In this document: positions 18,303 through 27,239 of the stretch, one piece after another
Layout: each line of letters opens with the position of its first letter
Numbering within the stretch: the first letter of the stretch is position 1
Position numbers and translations under genes: made by a program
Notes under the pieces: generated by a model
Seen by the model: only the letters and a program-made list of their open reading frames with translations
Told to the model about the DNA's origin: nothing
Databases searched by the model: none
Assembly: GCA_029778235.1 (NCBI GenBank)
Contig: JAKOQS010000034.1
Location: forward strand, 1 to 39,164
Direction: 5' to 3'
Length of the DNA: 39,164 nucleotides
Origin: Chloroflexota bacterium
GTDB lineage: Bacteria > Chloroflexota > Limnocylindria > Limnocylindrales > CSP1-4

Positions 18303-20534
18303 GTGAAGCCGTCCCGCCGCACCGTGCGTCGCCTCGCCGCGCTCACGGCCGCCGTCCACCTCGCCCTCGGCGGCGCCGCGGGGCTGGCCTCGGCCGCGGA
18401 GTTCACGGGCTCCTACCTGCCCGGCCAGGTCGTGTACGACGAGGCCGCCGTCCTGGGCTCCACGATCCCCACCATCGTCCCGACGATCCTGGAGGTGCCC
18501 ACGGCGCGCGCAGGCACCGACCCGATCGTCTACGTCCACCGCGTCTCCGACCCGGCGTCGGCGAACGCGGCCGCGGACGCCGAGGCGCTCGTCGCCGCGT
18601 GGAGCCCGGAGCACCCGGAGGTCGCGGACACCGTCGTCATCATGCTCGACGTCGGGGGCGATCCGGTCTGCCCGGTGGACGTGGCGGTGCGCGTGGGCGA
18701 CGCGTGGAGAGACGTCCTCACGCCGGCGGCGGCGAGCAGCCTGATCGAGAGCCAGCTGCGGCCGCTGATGGCGGCGGGCTGCAACCCCGACATGATCGTG
18801 CTGTCGGCCGCCGGGTCCATCCAGGTCGCCGTCGGGTCCGCCACCGATCCAGGGGGCCCGCCCGGCGACCCGACCCCCGGCCAGGGGGCCGCGAACGCCC
18901 CGCCGGTCGGCCCGCCGTGGCCCGAGCCGGAGGCCGGGCGGCGCGTCTACGACTTCGCGGGCGTCTTCTCGCCCGGGACGATCGCCTCGACGGAGGCCGC
19001 GATCGACCGCATCGAGGCGCGCACCGGCGCGCAGATCGCCGTGTACACCCAGGTGAAGCCCTGGGCGACCGAGGCGTCCACCGAGGAGGACGCCATCTCC
19101 CTGATGGACGCCTGGGGGGTCGGTCGGAAGGGATTCGACGACGGGCTCGTGATCCTCTGGAACCTCGACGAGTCGCGCCTGCACGGCCAGGTCCAGCTCT
19201 ACGCCGGCCCCGGCTACCGCAACATCGTGAGCAACGAGCAGCGCCAGTCGATCTTCGAGAACGACATGGTGCCGTACCTGCGGAGCGGCGACCTCGACGG
19301 TGCCATGACGGTGGCCATGCAGCGCCTCGAGGCGCTCACGACCCCGGAGAACGCCGCCCAGCTCCAGCTCTTCCGGGTGGCGAACGCGGCCATCGGGCTG
19401 GTGCTCGCTCCGCTCGTGCTGCTCGTCGCCGCGGCGTGGCCGATCCTGAACTGGTGGCGCCGCGGGCGCGACCCGGCCGTCACGCAGAGTGACTCGATGC
19501 TGATGCCGGATCCACCGGCGCAGATGACGCCCGCCCTCGGGTCGGTCGTCTACGGCGGCGGTGCATCGCGCCGCGCCCTGACGGCGGCGATGCTCGACCT
19601 CGCGAGCCGGGGCGACGTCGCATTCGAGCAGGAGGAGACCGGCCACATCATCAAGTCGGAGAAGCTCGCCCTCCGCCTCACGAGCCCCGACCTCGACGAC
19701 CCCCGCGTTGTGCTGAACCGCCGGCCACCCACGAGCGCCGCGGAGGACTACATCCTCCGGCAGGTCCGGAGCATCGCCGGGATGGACGACCGGGTCTCGC
19801 CGGAGGAGCTCCTCAAGCTCGGGGCCAAGGTCTCCGCGTTCGACACGATGCTCGAGAAGAGGGCCACGGAGCTCGGCTGGTTCGCCGCTCCGCCGGGCAA
19901 GGTGAGCGGGAAGTGGGCAGGGCTCGGCTCGCTGGAGCTCTTCGGCGGGATCGGCGTGGTGATCCTCGGGTTCATCCTGCCGTCCAGCGGGATCGCCCTC
20001 GTCGGCGGCGGGCTGATCGCCGCCGGCGTCGTCACGCTGGTGGTCTCGGCCGTGATGCCGGCCCGCACGCGGCAGGGGGCGCTCGCGCGCGTCTGGCTCG
20101 ACGGGTACCGCCGCACCCTGAAGGCCACGATGGAGCAGGCCCGCTCGATGGACGAGGTGGTCGCGAAGTCCGGCCTTGCCTGGCTCGAGACGCCCGATCG
20201 TGCCGTGGCCTGGGGGACCGCCCTCGGGCTCCAGGACGAGATCGAGCAGGTCCTCGCCCGGAGCGTCGAGGACGTCCGGCAGGGCACGACCTCGACCGCC
20301 TGGTTCCCGGTCTGGTATCACGCCGGCGGCGACCGCTCCGGTTGGGGGACATCGGGCGCGGGTGGCATCGCCCCGGGGCTCATGTCCGCCTCGGCGATCC
20401 CCGACTTCGGCGGGATGATGGCCGCGCTCGGGACGATCGGGAACTCGCCGTCCTCCTCGGGCAGCGGTGGCGGCGGCGGCTTCGGCGGCGGCGGGTCCGG
20501 CGGAGGTGGAGGCGGCGCAGGCGGCGGCTTCTGA
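18303..20534 (+). CDS. TPM-domain / DUF2207-like membrane protein with Gly-rich tail
   Basis: Signal peptide; VYDFAGVFSPGTIASTEAAIDRIEARTGAQIAVYTQVK (TPM); TMs; C-term GSGGGGGFGGGGSGGGGGGAGGGF. Confidence 0.82.
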   Translation: MKPSRRTVRRLAALTAAVHLALGGAAGLASAAEFTGSYLPGQVVYDEAAVLGSTIPTIVPTILEVPTARAGTDPIVYVHRVSDPASANAAADAEALVAAWSPEHPEVADTVVIMLDVGGDPVCPVDVAVRVGDAWRDVLTPAAASSLIESQLRPLMAAGCNPDMIVLSAAGSIQVAVGSATDPGGPPGDPTPGQGAANAPPVGPPWPEPEAGRRVYDFAGVFSPGTIASTEAAIDRIEARTGAQIAVYTQVKPWATEASTEEDAISLMDAWGVGRKGFDDGLVILWNLDESRLHGQVQLYAGPGYRNIVSNEQRQSIFENDMVPYLRSGDLDGAMTVAMQRLEALTTPENAAQLQLFRVANAAIGLVLAPLVLLVAAAWPILNWWRRGRDPAVTQSDSMLMPDPPAQMTPALGSVVYGGGASRRALTAAMLDLASRGDVAFEQEETGHIIKSEKLALRLTSPDLDDPRVVLNRRPPTSAAEDYILRQVRSIAGMDDRVSPEELLKLGAKVSAFDTMLEKRATELGWFAAPPGKVSGKWAGLGSLELFGGIGVVILGFILPSSGIALVGGGLIAAGVVTLVVSAVMPARTRQGALARVWLDGYRRTLKATMEQARSMDEVVAKSGLAWLETPDRAVAWGTALGLQDEIEQVLARSVEDVRQGTTSTAWFPVWYHAGGDRSGWGTSGAGGIAPGLMSASAIPDFGGMMAALGTIGNSPSSSGSGGGGGFGGGGSGGGGGGAGGGF

Positions 20535-20662
20535 GCCGCGATGCCGCGCGGCCGGGCCGGGGGACCTGCGCGCCGGGGCCGGCGCGGCGGCGCGGCCGAC
20601 GGCAGTCCCGGGCTGGCACGGCCGGCGACGGGGCCGTGGGCCGACGCCGCGGCGGCGCGGCC

Positions 20663-20691
20663 GGTCCGCGGTCGGCTCCGGCGGGTAGACT
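20663..20691 (+). promoter_or_regulatory. candidate promoter of NTF2-like gene: GGTCCG-N17-TAGACT, 6 nt from ATG 20698
   Basis: ggtccg 20663-20668; tagact 20686-20691. Confidence 0.45.
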
Positions 20692-20697
20692 GCGCGC

Positions 20698-21027
20698 ATG
20701 GGTGCGGTCGACACGATGGAGCTGTTCTTCGAGCGCCTCAACGGCGGCGACCGGGAGGGGGCGGTGGCCCTGCTCGACGAGCGCGTGGAGATGCGGGTGC
20801 ACGTCGGCGAAGGCGCACGCGTGCTGCGCGGGTCCGAGCAGGTCGGCGGCTGGTTCCTCCGCGCCGACGCCGGGCTGAAGATGGTCCCGGGCGAGGTCCG
20901 CGACCTCGGGAACGTCTACGAGGCGGACATCGTGACGGTCCGGCCGGGGGCACCGAGCCAGCACCTGGACGCCACGTTCCGGATCGAGGCCGGGAGGATC
21001 ACGGCGATCAACCTCTCGCCGCGCTGA
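20698..21027 (+). CDS. NTF2/SnoaL-like small protein
   Basis: MELFFERLNGGDREGAVALLDERVEMRVHVGEGARVLRGSEQVGGWF...HLDATFRIEAGRITAINL, typical SnoaL-like pattern. Confidence 0.75.
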   Translation: MGAVDTMELFFERLNGGDREGAVALLDERVEMRVHVGEGARVLRGSEQVGGWFLRADAGLKMVPGEVRDLGNVYEADIVTVRPGAPSQHLDATFRIEAGRITAINLSPR

Positions 21028-21155
21028 CCGCACGTCGCGGCCGCGCCTCGGCGACGCGCGCGGGCCGGCGGCACGAGGTCGGCGCCCCTCGGTCGGCCGT
21101 CCTGGGTCGGCGATACCCGGTCGATGGCACGGGGCCGGCCGTCATCCGGCCGCAC

Positions 21156-22790
21156 TCAGGGAGCTGCCGTCTGCTCGGTCGTGCCCGCGTCCGGGATCTC
21201 CGACGAGGCCGGCAGCGGGATGACGAGCACCTGCCCGATCTGGAGCGCGTTGGGGTCCTTGAGGTCCGGGTTGGCGGCGAGGATGTCCTCCACCGTGACC
21301 TTGTACTTGGCGGCGATCCCTGACAGCGTGTCGCCCGCCTTCACCTTGTACGTGAACGGCGTGGGCGAAGGCTCGGGGGTGGGCGCGACGGACGGCGCCG
21401 AGGTGACGGCGGCCGACGCCGACGGAGTGGGGCTGGCGTCCGACCCTCCTCCGCCACCGCCGAGGAGGAAGGGCGGGATCAGGAAGAGCGCGAGCGCGGC
21501 GACCGCGAGCAGGCCCGCCCACACGAGGACCCGCGGGACGCGGAGGGACCGGCCCCCGGGCCGCCCGCCTCCGGCCGACTTGATCGTGGGGTAGGCCTCG
21601 AACCGGCGCGGGCGCTCCCAGGCGGGGGCCGCCGGGTCCGCCGCCCGCTGCGGAAGGGGGCGAGCCTGGCCGGACGAGGACCTGGAGCGCCCGAGCCCGA
21701 ACCGCGGCGACCCCGAGCCGGAGGAACGCGAAGCGCGGGCGACGCGGGCGGCCGCTGCGGCCTCGACCGGATCCTCCCAGGGCTCGTCCTCGGCCGGCAG
21801 GTCCACGTCCGGCTCCACCCAGAGCGCATCCGACGAGGGAGTAGGCCTCCTGCCAGCCCCGGCGCCGCCGGCGCGGCCCGAGACGGGCTGCGCGTAGGGA
21901 GAGGCCGACGACCGTGGCGCGGGAGTGGCCGTCCGTGAGTCCGCGGTCGAGCCGCCGGCCGGAGCGGGCGGGCCTTGTCGCCCGGGACCGTCCTCCGCCT
22001 CGTCCGCCCAGGAGCCACCGATGAACGCGGACGACCCCGCGGCCGCTCCTGCGGCGACAGCACCTGCGGCGGCGATCGGCATGCCGGGCGTCGCGGCACC
22101 CGCTGCGTCGCCGCGGGTGCCCGCCGACGAGCCGTCGCCGTCCCTTGCCGCCGCACCGCCGTCCATGCCCGCAGCCGCCGGCCCCGTCGCCGGTCGCTGC
22201 GTGCGACTGACCAGGAAGGCCGGCGTCTCGCCCTCCATCTCGTACGGGGAGGTGGCCCGGCCGTAGGCCGGCCCCTGCGCGTCGCCCGTGGCATCGTCCG
22301 CCGTCTCCGAGATCCACGGCGGCGGGGCCTGCCACTCCGGCGTCGGGCGGGACGTGCCGGGTGTCGGGGCCGCGGACGGGCCGGTGTCGGGCGCCGGCCG
22401 CGGGGGCGTCGCGTACGGGCCGGCGTCGGGCGCCGGCCGCGGGGGCGTCGCGTACGCCCCGCCGACGGCGGCGAACCCGACCGCCTGGCCGGAGGTCGGC
22501 CGTCCGCTCGGCGAGGGTCCGCGGGCGGCGCCCGACGCCTCGGTGGCGCGGACCGTGGGTCGCTTCACCGCGGCGGCCTCGCGCGCCGCCCAGGCGGCGA
22601 AGGTGGGGCACTCCCCGAAGGCGCCGCCGAGGCAGAACAGCTCCTGGTGGCTGATCGCGCGCGGGGCCGGACGCGCCTCGGCGAAGCACCGGTGGCGGTG
22701 GTCGGGCCGGTCCGAGCGGTAGTCGCGGTCGTCCTCGAAGGCGAGGAACGGGCACGCTGTGGGGCGCTCCGCGGGGCTGCGACCGGTCAT
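21156..22790 (-). CDS. single-TM LysM protein with N-terminal four-cysteine module
   Basis: C-term FTYKVKAGDTLSGIAAKYKVTVEDILAANPDLKDPNALQIGQVLVIP (LysM); TM VLVWAGLLAVAALALFLIPPFLLG; N-term CPFLAF...RHRCFAE...FCLGGAFGECPTF. Start ATG 22790 chosen from TATGAT box 22803-22798; upstream ATGs 22802/22799/22838 possible. Confidence 0.82.
   Translation of the reverse strand: MTGRSPAERPTACPFLAFEDDRDYRSDRPDHRHRCFAEARPAPRAISHQELFCLGGAFGECPTFAAWAAREAAAVKRPTVRATEASGAARGPSPSGRPTSGQAVGFAAVGGAYATPPRPAPDAGPYATPPRPAPDTGPSAAPTPGTSRPTPEWQAPPPWISETADDATGDAQGPAYGRATSPYEMEGETPAFLVSRTQRPATGPAAAGMDGGAAARDGDGSSAGTRGDAAGAATPGMPIAAAGAVAAGAAAGSSAFIGGSWADEAEDGPGRQGPPAPAGGSTADSRTATPAPRSSASPYAQPVSGRAGGAGAGRRPTPSSDALWVEPDVDLPAEDEPWEDPVEAAAAARVARASRSSGSGSPRFGLGRSRSSSGQARPLPQRAADPAAPAWERPRRFEAYPTIKSAGGGRPGGRSLRVPRVLVWAGLLAVAALALFLIPPFLLGGGGGGSDASPTPSASAAVTSAPSVAPTPEPSPTPFTYKVKAGDTLSGIAAKYKVTVEDILAANPDLKDPNALQIGQVLVIPLPASSEIPDAGTTEQTAAP
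22378..22455. repeat. 39-bp coding tandem repeat (2 copies, 1 mismatch)
   Basis: gggccgg(t/c)gtcgggcgccggccgcgggggcgtcgcgtac at 22378-22416 and 22417-22455, encoding YATPPRPAPD(A/T)GP on the minus strand. Confidence 0.9.
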
Positions 22791-22864
22791 CTCGGGCATC
22801 ATACCCGCGTCGTGCGCCGGCGCCAGCGGCCCGGCCATCCGTCCCGACCACTCCCGAGGTCCCC

Positions 22865-24634
22865 ATGCAGCCTCCTCGTCCGGGCTCGCTCCACACCACC
22901 CGACCGGCGTCCCTGGCGCGCATGGCCGCCCTCGCGCTCGCCGTCCTGCCCGGCCTCGCCGCCGCCAGCCCGGCGTTCGCCTCCGGCTCGGCCCTGGCGC
23001 CCGGCTCGTCGGTGGCAGCGGCTGCCGGGCCCGCGGTGGAGCGCGTGGCCCTCGCCTCCCCTGCCGGCCTGCGGCTGTCCGGGACCATCACCGGCGGGTC
23101 GGGCCCCGTGGCCGGCGCGGTCGTCACCGCGTGCCCGACGCCGACGCCCGCGACGAGCGTCCCGGTCGCCTGCAAGGGGGGCATCACGACGGCCGCCGGG
23201 TCCTGGGCGATCACCGGGCTCGCACCGGGTCGCTACGTCGTCCGCGTGGCGCCTCCCGCCACGGCGGGCACGAGCGCGGCGGCAGGCTACGTCGGGGCGT
23301 CCGGGTACGTCGCCGCGCGCTCCACGGCACGTGCGGTCGAGGTCGCGACGGATCGCTCGGGACTCGATCTCTCGCTTCCGGCAGGGAGGGTGATCGCCGG
23401 GACCGTCACGACCGCGGACGGCAGGCCGGTGCGAGACGCGTTCGTGGAGGCGTGTGCCGCGGACGCGCCGCCCGGCGTGGCGTGCACGGGGACCTACTCC
23501 GCCGCGGACGGCGTGTTCGCGGTCGGCGGGCTCGGGCAGGGCGCGTACACGGTCGGTGCACAGGCGCCCACCGGGTCCGGGCTCGCGAGCGGCTACCTGG
23601 CGAACGGCGGCATCGCGGCGGCGGCGTCGGCGGCGCGGCGCATCGAGGCGGGCTCGACCGGCGTCGCGATCACACTGCCGCGCGGGCGGTCGGTGCGAGG
23701 CGCCGTGTCGCTCGAGAAGAGCGGTCCGGCCGCCAACGGTCAGGTCCTCGTCCAGGCCTGCGCGGACGCCGCCTGCGTGTACGGACCCGCCGGATGGACG
23801 GACGAGGACGGCCGGTTCACGATCCCCGGCCTCGGCAGCGGGACCTGGACCCTCGCGTACGCACTGCCCTCGACGACGACGCACGCCGGCGGCTATCGGG
23901 GCGATGGCGGATACGCGCCCAGCCTCGCGACGGCGGCGCGGATCACGGTCGCGGGCAGCGATGTCAACGGACTCGACGTCACGCTGCCGCTGGCCGCGGC
24001 GCGGCTCGAGGGCACGGTCACGGGCGCCGGCGCGCCGCTGCGCGGCGGCGTGGTGGTCGCCTGCGCGGCGGGCGGCACGTGCTTCTGGACGCGGACGGCC
24101 CAGCGCGACGGCGCGTTCGCCCTCGCCCTGCCGTCGGCAGGGCCGTGGACCGTGGGGATCCGCGCGCCGGGCACGTACACCGTGGGGCTCCCCCTCGCGT
24201 GGACGGCCGGGATGGTCGTGCCCGTGGACCCGGTCGCGATGGACGGCTACCTCGGCGCCGGCGGGTTCACGCCGGCCGCCGCGAACGCCGCGTCGGTCGT
24301 CGTCGGGGCGCCGGACCGCGCCCGCCCGGTCGTGACCGTCCGCGCACCGAAGCCGAACGCGACGAAGGTCGCGACATCCACGCGGGTCGTCGTCCGGTTC
24401 AGCGAGCCGGTCACCGGCGTCACCGCGCGGTCCGTCGTCCTCCGCGACGCCGCGACGCGGAAGCCCGTCCCGGCGACGGTCACGTACGACGCCGCGAGCC
24501 GCACCGCGACGCTGAGCCCGGCAGCCTCGCTCGCGAAGGGCCGCCGCTACCAGGTCGCGCTCACGGCGACCATCGCCGACTACGCCGGCAACCGCCTCGC
24601 ACCCACGACGTGGACGTTCACGACGAAGCGCTGA
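22865..24634 (+). CDS. secreted multi-repeat surface protein (carboxypeptidase-regulatory-like repeats, C-terminal Big_5/SbsA Ig-like domain)
   Basis: Signal peptide; four ~100-aa repeats beginning SGTITGG / IAGTVTTADG / VRGAVSLEKSG / LEGTVTGAG; C-term ATSTRVVVRFSEPVTGVTARSVVLRD...LSPAASLAKGRRYQVALTATIADYAGNRL. Confidence 0.78.
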   Translation: MQPPRPGSLHTTRPASLARMAALALAVLPGLAAASPAFASGSALAPGSSVAAAAGPAVERVALASPAGLRLSGTITGGSGPVAGAVVTACPTPTPATSVPVACKGGITTAAGSWAITGLAPGRYVVRVAPPATAGTSAAAGYVGASGYVAARSTARAVEVATDRSGLDLSLPAGRVIAGTVTTADGRPVRDAFVEACAADAPPGVACTGTYSAADGVFAVGGLGQGAYTVGAQAPTGSGLASGYLANGGIAAAASAARRIEAGSTGVAITLPRGRSVRGAVSLEKSGPAANGQVLVQACADAACVYGPAGWTDEDGRFTIPGLGSGTWTLAYALPSTTTHAGGYRGDGGYAPSLATAARITVAGSDVNGLDVTLPLAAARLEGTVTGAGAPLRGGVVVACAAGGTCFWTRTAQRDGAFALALPSAGPWTVGIRAPGTYTVGLPLAWTAGMVVPVDPVAMDGYLGAGGFTPAAANAASVVVGAPDRARPVVTVRAPKPNATKVATSTRVVVRFSEPVTGVTARSVVLRDAATRKPVPATVTYDAASRTATLSPAASLAKGRRYQVALTATIADYAGNRLAPTTWTFTTKR

Positions 24635-25496
24635 CGCCCGCCATGACGGGCACCGCCCGTCCGCCGGGCCCTGGGCGCGACCGCCGGAGCCCGCGCCACG
24701 CCCAGATCACGGCCGCGCACCCGACCACCGCCGCGCCGGCAGCGTACACGGCGGTGAGCACCGCCCCGGGGATCGACCCCTCGGGTGGTGGGACGCGCAC
24801 GACCTGGTCCCCCGCCCGGAACGCCAGGAAGAGCGCCGCGAACGCGAGCGCCGGCAGCCCGTCGGGGGCGCCGCGGCGCGCGAGGGCCCGGGCGACGGCG
24901 CAGCACGCAAGGACCGCCGCGATCTCGTAGAGCTGGGTCGGGTGGACGGCGGCCGGCTCGGCGGAGAACGCCAGGAAGCCGAACCCGCCAGCGCCCTCGG
25001 CGTCGAGGACGCCGTCCCGCGATGGGAATGTGACGCCCCATGGCAGGTCCGTGGCCACGCCCGCGCAGCAGCCGTTGAGGAAGCACCCGACGCGCACGAG
25101 AACGATCCCCGCGACGACCGCGACGACCGCTCGGTCGGCCAGGCGGGCCGGCGCGACGCGCCAGGCACGGACGGCGACGGCGAGCGCGGCGACGCTCCCG
25201 ACGACGAGGCCGCCGTACAGCGCGAAGCCGCGGAACCTGACCTCCGCGATCCGGCCCGGGTCGGCCGCGTACGCCGGCCAGTCGAGGACGACCGACAGCA
25301 GGCGCGCGCCGACCAGGCCGGCGGCGATCGCCACGCAGATCCCCGCGGCGGCGGCGGGCCACCCGACGCCGAGTCCGCGAGCCGCCCGGACGCCGAGCGC
25401 GGCCGCCGCGGCCGCCGCGACGACCACGAACGTGGCATAGGCGGGCACGACGACCGTCGCCTCGCCGACGTGGAGCATCCCCAGGACCGGCCACAT
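24618..25496 (-). CDS. lgt: prolipoprotein diacylglyceryl transferase-like membrane protein
   Basis: GIVLVRVGCFLNGCCAGVATDLPWGVTFPS and HPTQLYEIAA motifs, multi-TM. Overlaps the convergent upstream gene by 17 bp. Confidence 0.78.
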   Translation of the reverse strand: MWPVLGMLHVGEATVVVPAYATFVVVAAAAAAALGVRAARGLGVGWPAAAAGICVAIAAGLVGARLLSVVLDWPAYAADPGRIAEVRFRGFALYGGLVVGSVAALAVAVRAWRVAPARLADRAVVAVVAGIVLVRVGCFLNGCCAGVATDLPWGVTFPSRDGVLDAEGAGGFGFLAFSAEPAAVHPTQLYEIAAVLACCAVARALARRGAPDGLPALAFAALFLAFRAGDQVVRVPPPEGSIPGAVLTAVYAAGAAVVGCAAVIWAWRGLRRSRPGPGGRAVPVMAGVSASS

Positions 25497-25535
25497 CGCT
25501 CGGGAACCGCTATCGCCGAGCCGTGTCGGACGCCG

Positions 25536-27239
25536 TCACTCGGACCGGCTCACGGTCCACACACCCGTCAGGGTGAGGCCCGACTCGGCCACCGACGTGG
25601 TGCCGCGGATGGTGAGCGTGCTCCCCGACCGCGACGCGGTGCCGGACATGGCACCCGACCCGCCCTCGTTGGCGAGGGTGAGTCGGTTCCCTCCGTAGGT
25701 CACGTTCTCCCGGGAGGGCTTGCTGGACAGCGGCTTGCCCTTCGCGTCCTTGATCACCGAGTAGTCGATGAAGACGATCGCGCTGCCCGTCCCGCCCGGG
25801 TCCACCGAGATGTCCATCGTCATCGGGATCGGCTTGCCGACCAGCTGCTCCAGCGCGTCGGTGAGGTCGCAGCCCTCGCTCTTCGCCGCCTTCTCCGCCT
25901 CGGCGCGCGTCTTCTCGTCCATCGAGACGCCCGTCACCGTGAAGGTCCCGGCCCACTTGCCGTTGACGTCGATCTGCTCGTTCCACCACTCGGCCGTGTA
26001 GGGGGCCTGGCCCGTCTCATCCCACATGAAGGCACGCGGATCGCTCGGGTCGGGCCTGATCAGCCGCATGTTGGCGACCGCCTGGTCCAGCGGCTGGATC
26101 TTCCCGTCCTCGTCGACGACGTACGGCTTCCCCCCGATGACGACCTCGGCCCACGCATGCGGCGAGTCCTTGTCCACGGCATACCCGAAGACCCCCTTGG
26201 CCGGGTAGCCGAGCGCGCGGAACATCGACACCATCGCGTTCGTGACGTCGGTGCAGTCGCCCGACATGCCGCCCTTGGTCAGGTAGTCGGCGGGCTTCTG
26301 CCACCCCTTGCCGGGGGCGGTCGAGTACTTGTTCTCGAAGGTCGTGCTCGAGCCGTCGGGGCCGGTGACGGAGACGGGCACCGGCTTCGTCTCGGCGTTC
26401 TTCTTCAGGTAGTCGGCCACCTTCGCCGGGTCGCTGAGCGGGACGCCGCCGACGTTGGCCGTCCCGGCCGTCTTCCGGACAGTCGGATCGTCCGGCGTGA
26501 TCCACGTGGGCGCGTTCTTCTCGCTGATGGCATCGCTCTTGACGCCCTCGCCGCCGTACGCCCACTTGATGAGGCGGTTGATGACCACGCCCGCGGCGGT
26601 CGCGACCGCGATCGTCGTGAGGATCTCGCCGGGGAATGAGGTCATGCGGGCCGTCACGGTGTGCGCGACCGGGTCCACCGTCCCGCCGGCGACGGCCCAG
26701 TGCGTCCCGGTCCAGTAGGCCAGGGTGATCGATGACGGGTCCGTCCCTTGTGGCACGTTCGCAGGGTCGTATGGGAGCGAGACGACGACCGGCTGCGCGA
26801 ACGTCACGCCCGCAGGGCCGAAGTCGAACGCCTTGCCGACCGCCGTGGCGGAGGAGCCCTCCGCCGCAGCCCCGGCGAAGACGCTCATCGCGAACGGCGC
26901 CTCGAGCCGCGCGACGGACACCTCGGTGTCCGAGCTCACACCGCCGGCGGGGATCGCCACGCGGACGCCCTCGGCCTCGATCGTCGCGCCGGCCGGCGTG
27001 ACCACCGCCTCGCCGACGACGGTGGCGGGGACGTCGATGACGGTCGGTCCATCCACGACGGGCTCGAGGAGCGGGGCGGCAGGCGTGGGGGTCGGAGTCG
27101 CCGGCGCGGCGGTGGCCGGCGCGGGCGCCTGCGTGGCGACGGCCGCCTGGGACGGTGGGGCGGGCGGGGCAGTGCCGCCGCAGCCAGCGACCAGGGCGGA
27201 GGAGAGGAGGATCGCAGCGAGCCGCCGTCCCGAGGACAT
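25536..27239 (-). CDS. lipoprotein with transglutaminase-like domain
   Basis: Lipobox MSSGRRLAAILLSSALVAGCGG; SGDCTDVTNAMVSMFRALGYPAKGVFGYAVDKDSPHAWAEVVIGGKPYVVDEDG (Cys-His-Asp); SD-like AAAGGGG upstream of ATG. Confidence 0.8.
   Translation of the reverse strand: MSSGRRLAAILLSSALVAGCGGTAPPAPPSQAAVATQAPAPATAAPATPTPTPAAPLLEPVVDGPTVIDVPATVVGEAVVTPAGATIEAEGVRVAIPAGGVSSDTEVSVARLEAPFAMSVFAGAAAEGSSATAVGKAFDFGPAGVTFAQPVVVSLPYDPANVPQGTDPSSITLAYWTGTHWAVAGGTVDPVAHTVTARMTSFPGEILTTIAVATAAGVVINRLIKWAYGGEGVKSDAISEKNAPTWITPDDPTVRKTAGTANVGGVPLSDPAKVADYLKKNAETKPVPVSVTGPDGSSTTFENKYSTAPGKGWQKPADYLTKGGMSGDCTDVTNAMVSMFRALGYPAKGVFGYAVDKDSPHAWAEVVIGGKPYVVDEDGKIQPLDQAVANMRLIRPDPSDPRAFMWDETGQAPYTAEWWNEQIDVNGKWAGTFTVTGVSMDEKTRAEAEKAAKSEGCDLTDALEQLVGKPIPMTMDISVDPGGTGSAIVFIDYSVIKDAKGKPLSSKPSRENVTYGGNRLTLANEGGSGAMSGTASRSGSTLTIRGTTSVAESGLTLTGVWTVSRSE

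Noticed and set aside
17289-20741. 1150-aa minus-strand ORF
   Set aside because: Only 17289-18194 looks like a real protein; the rest is antisense to the TPM-domain gene and reflects scarcity of stops in GC-rich DNA.
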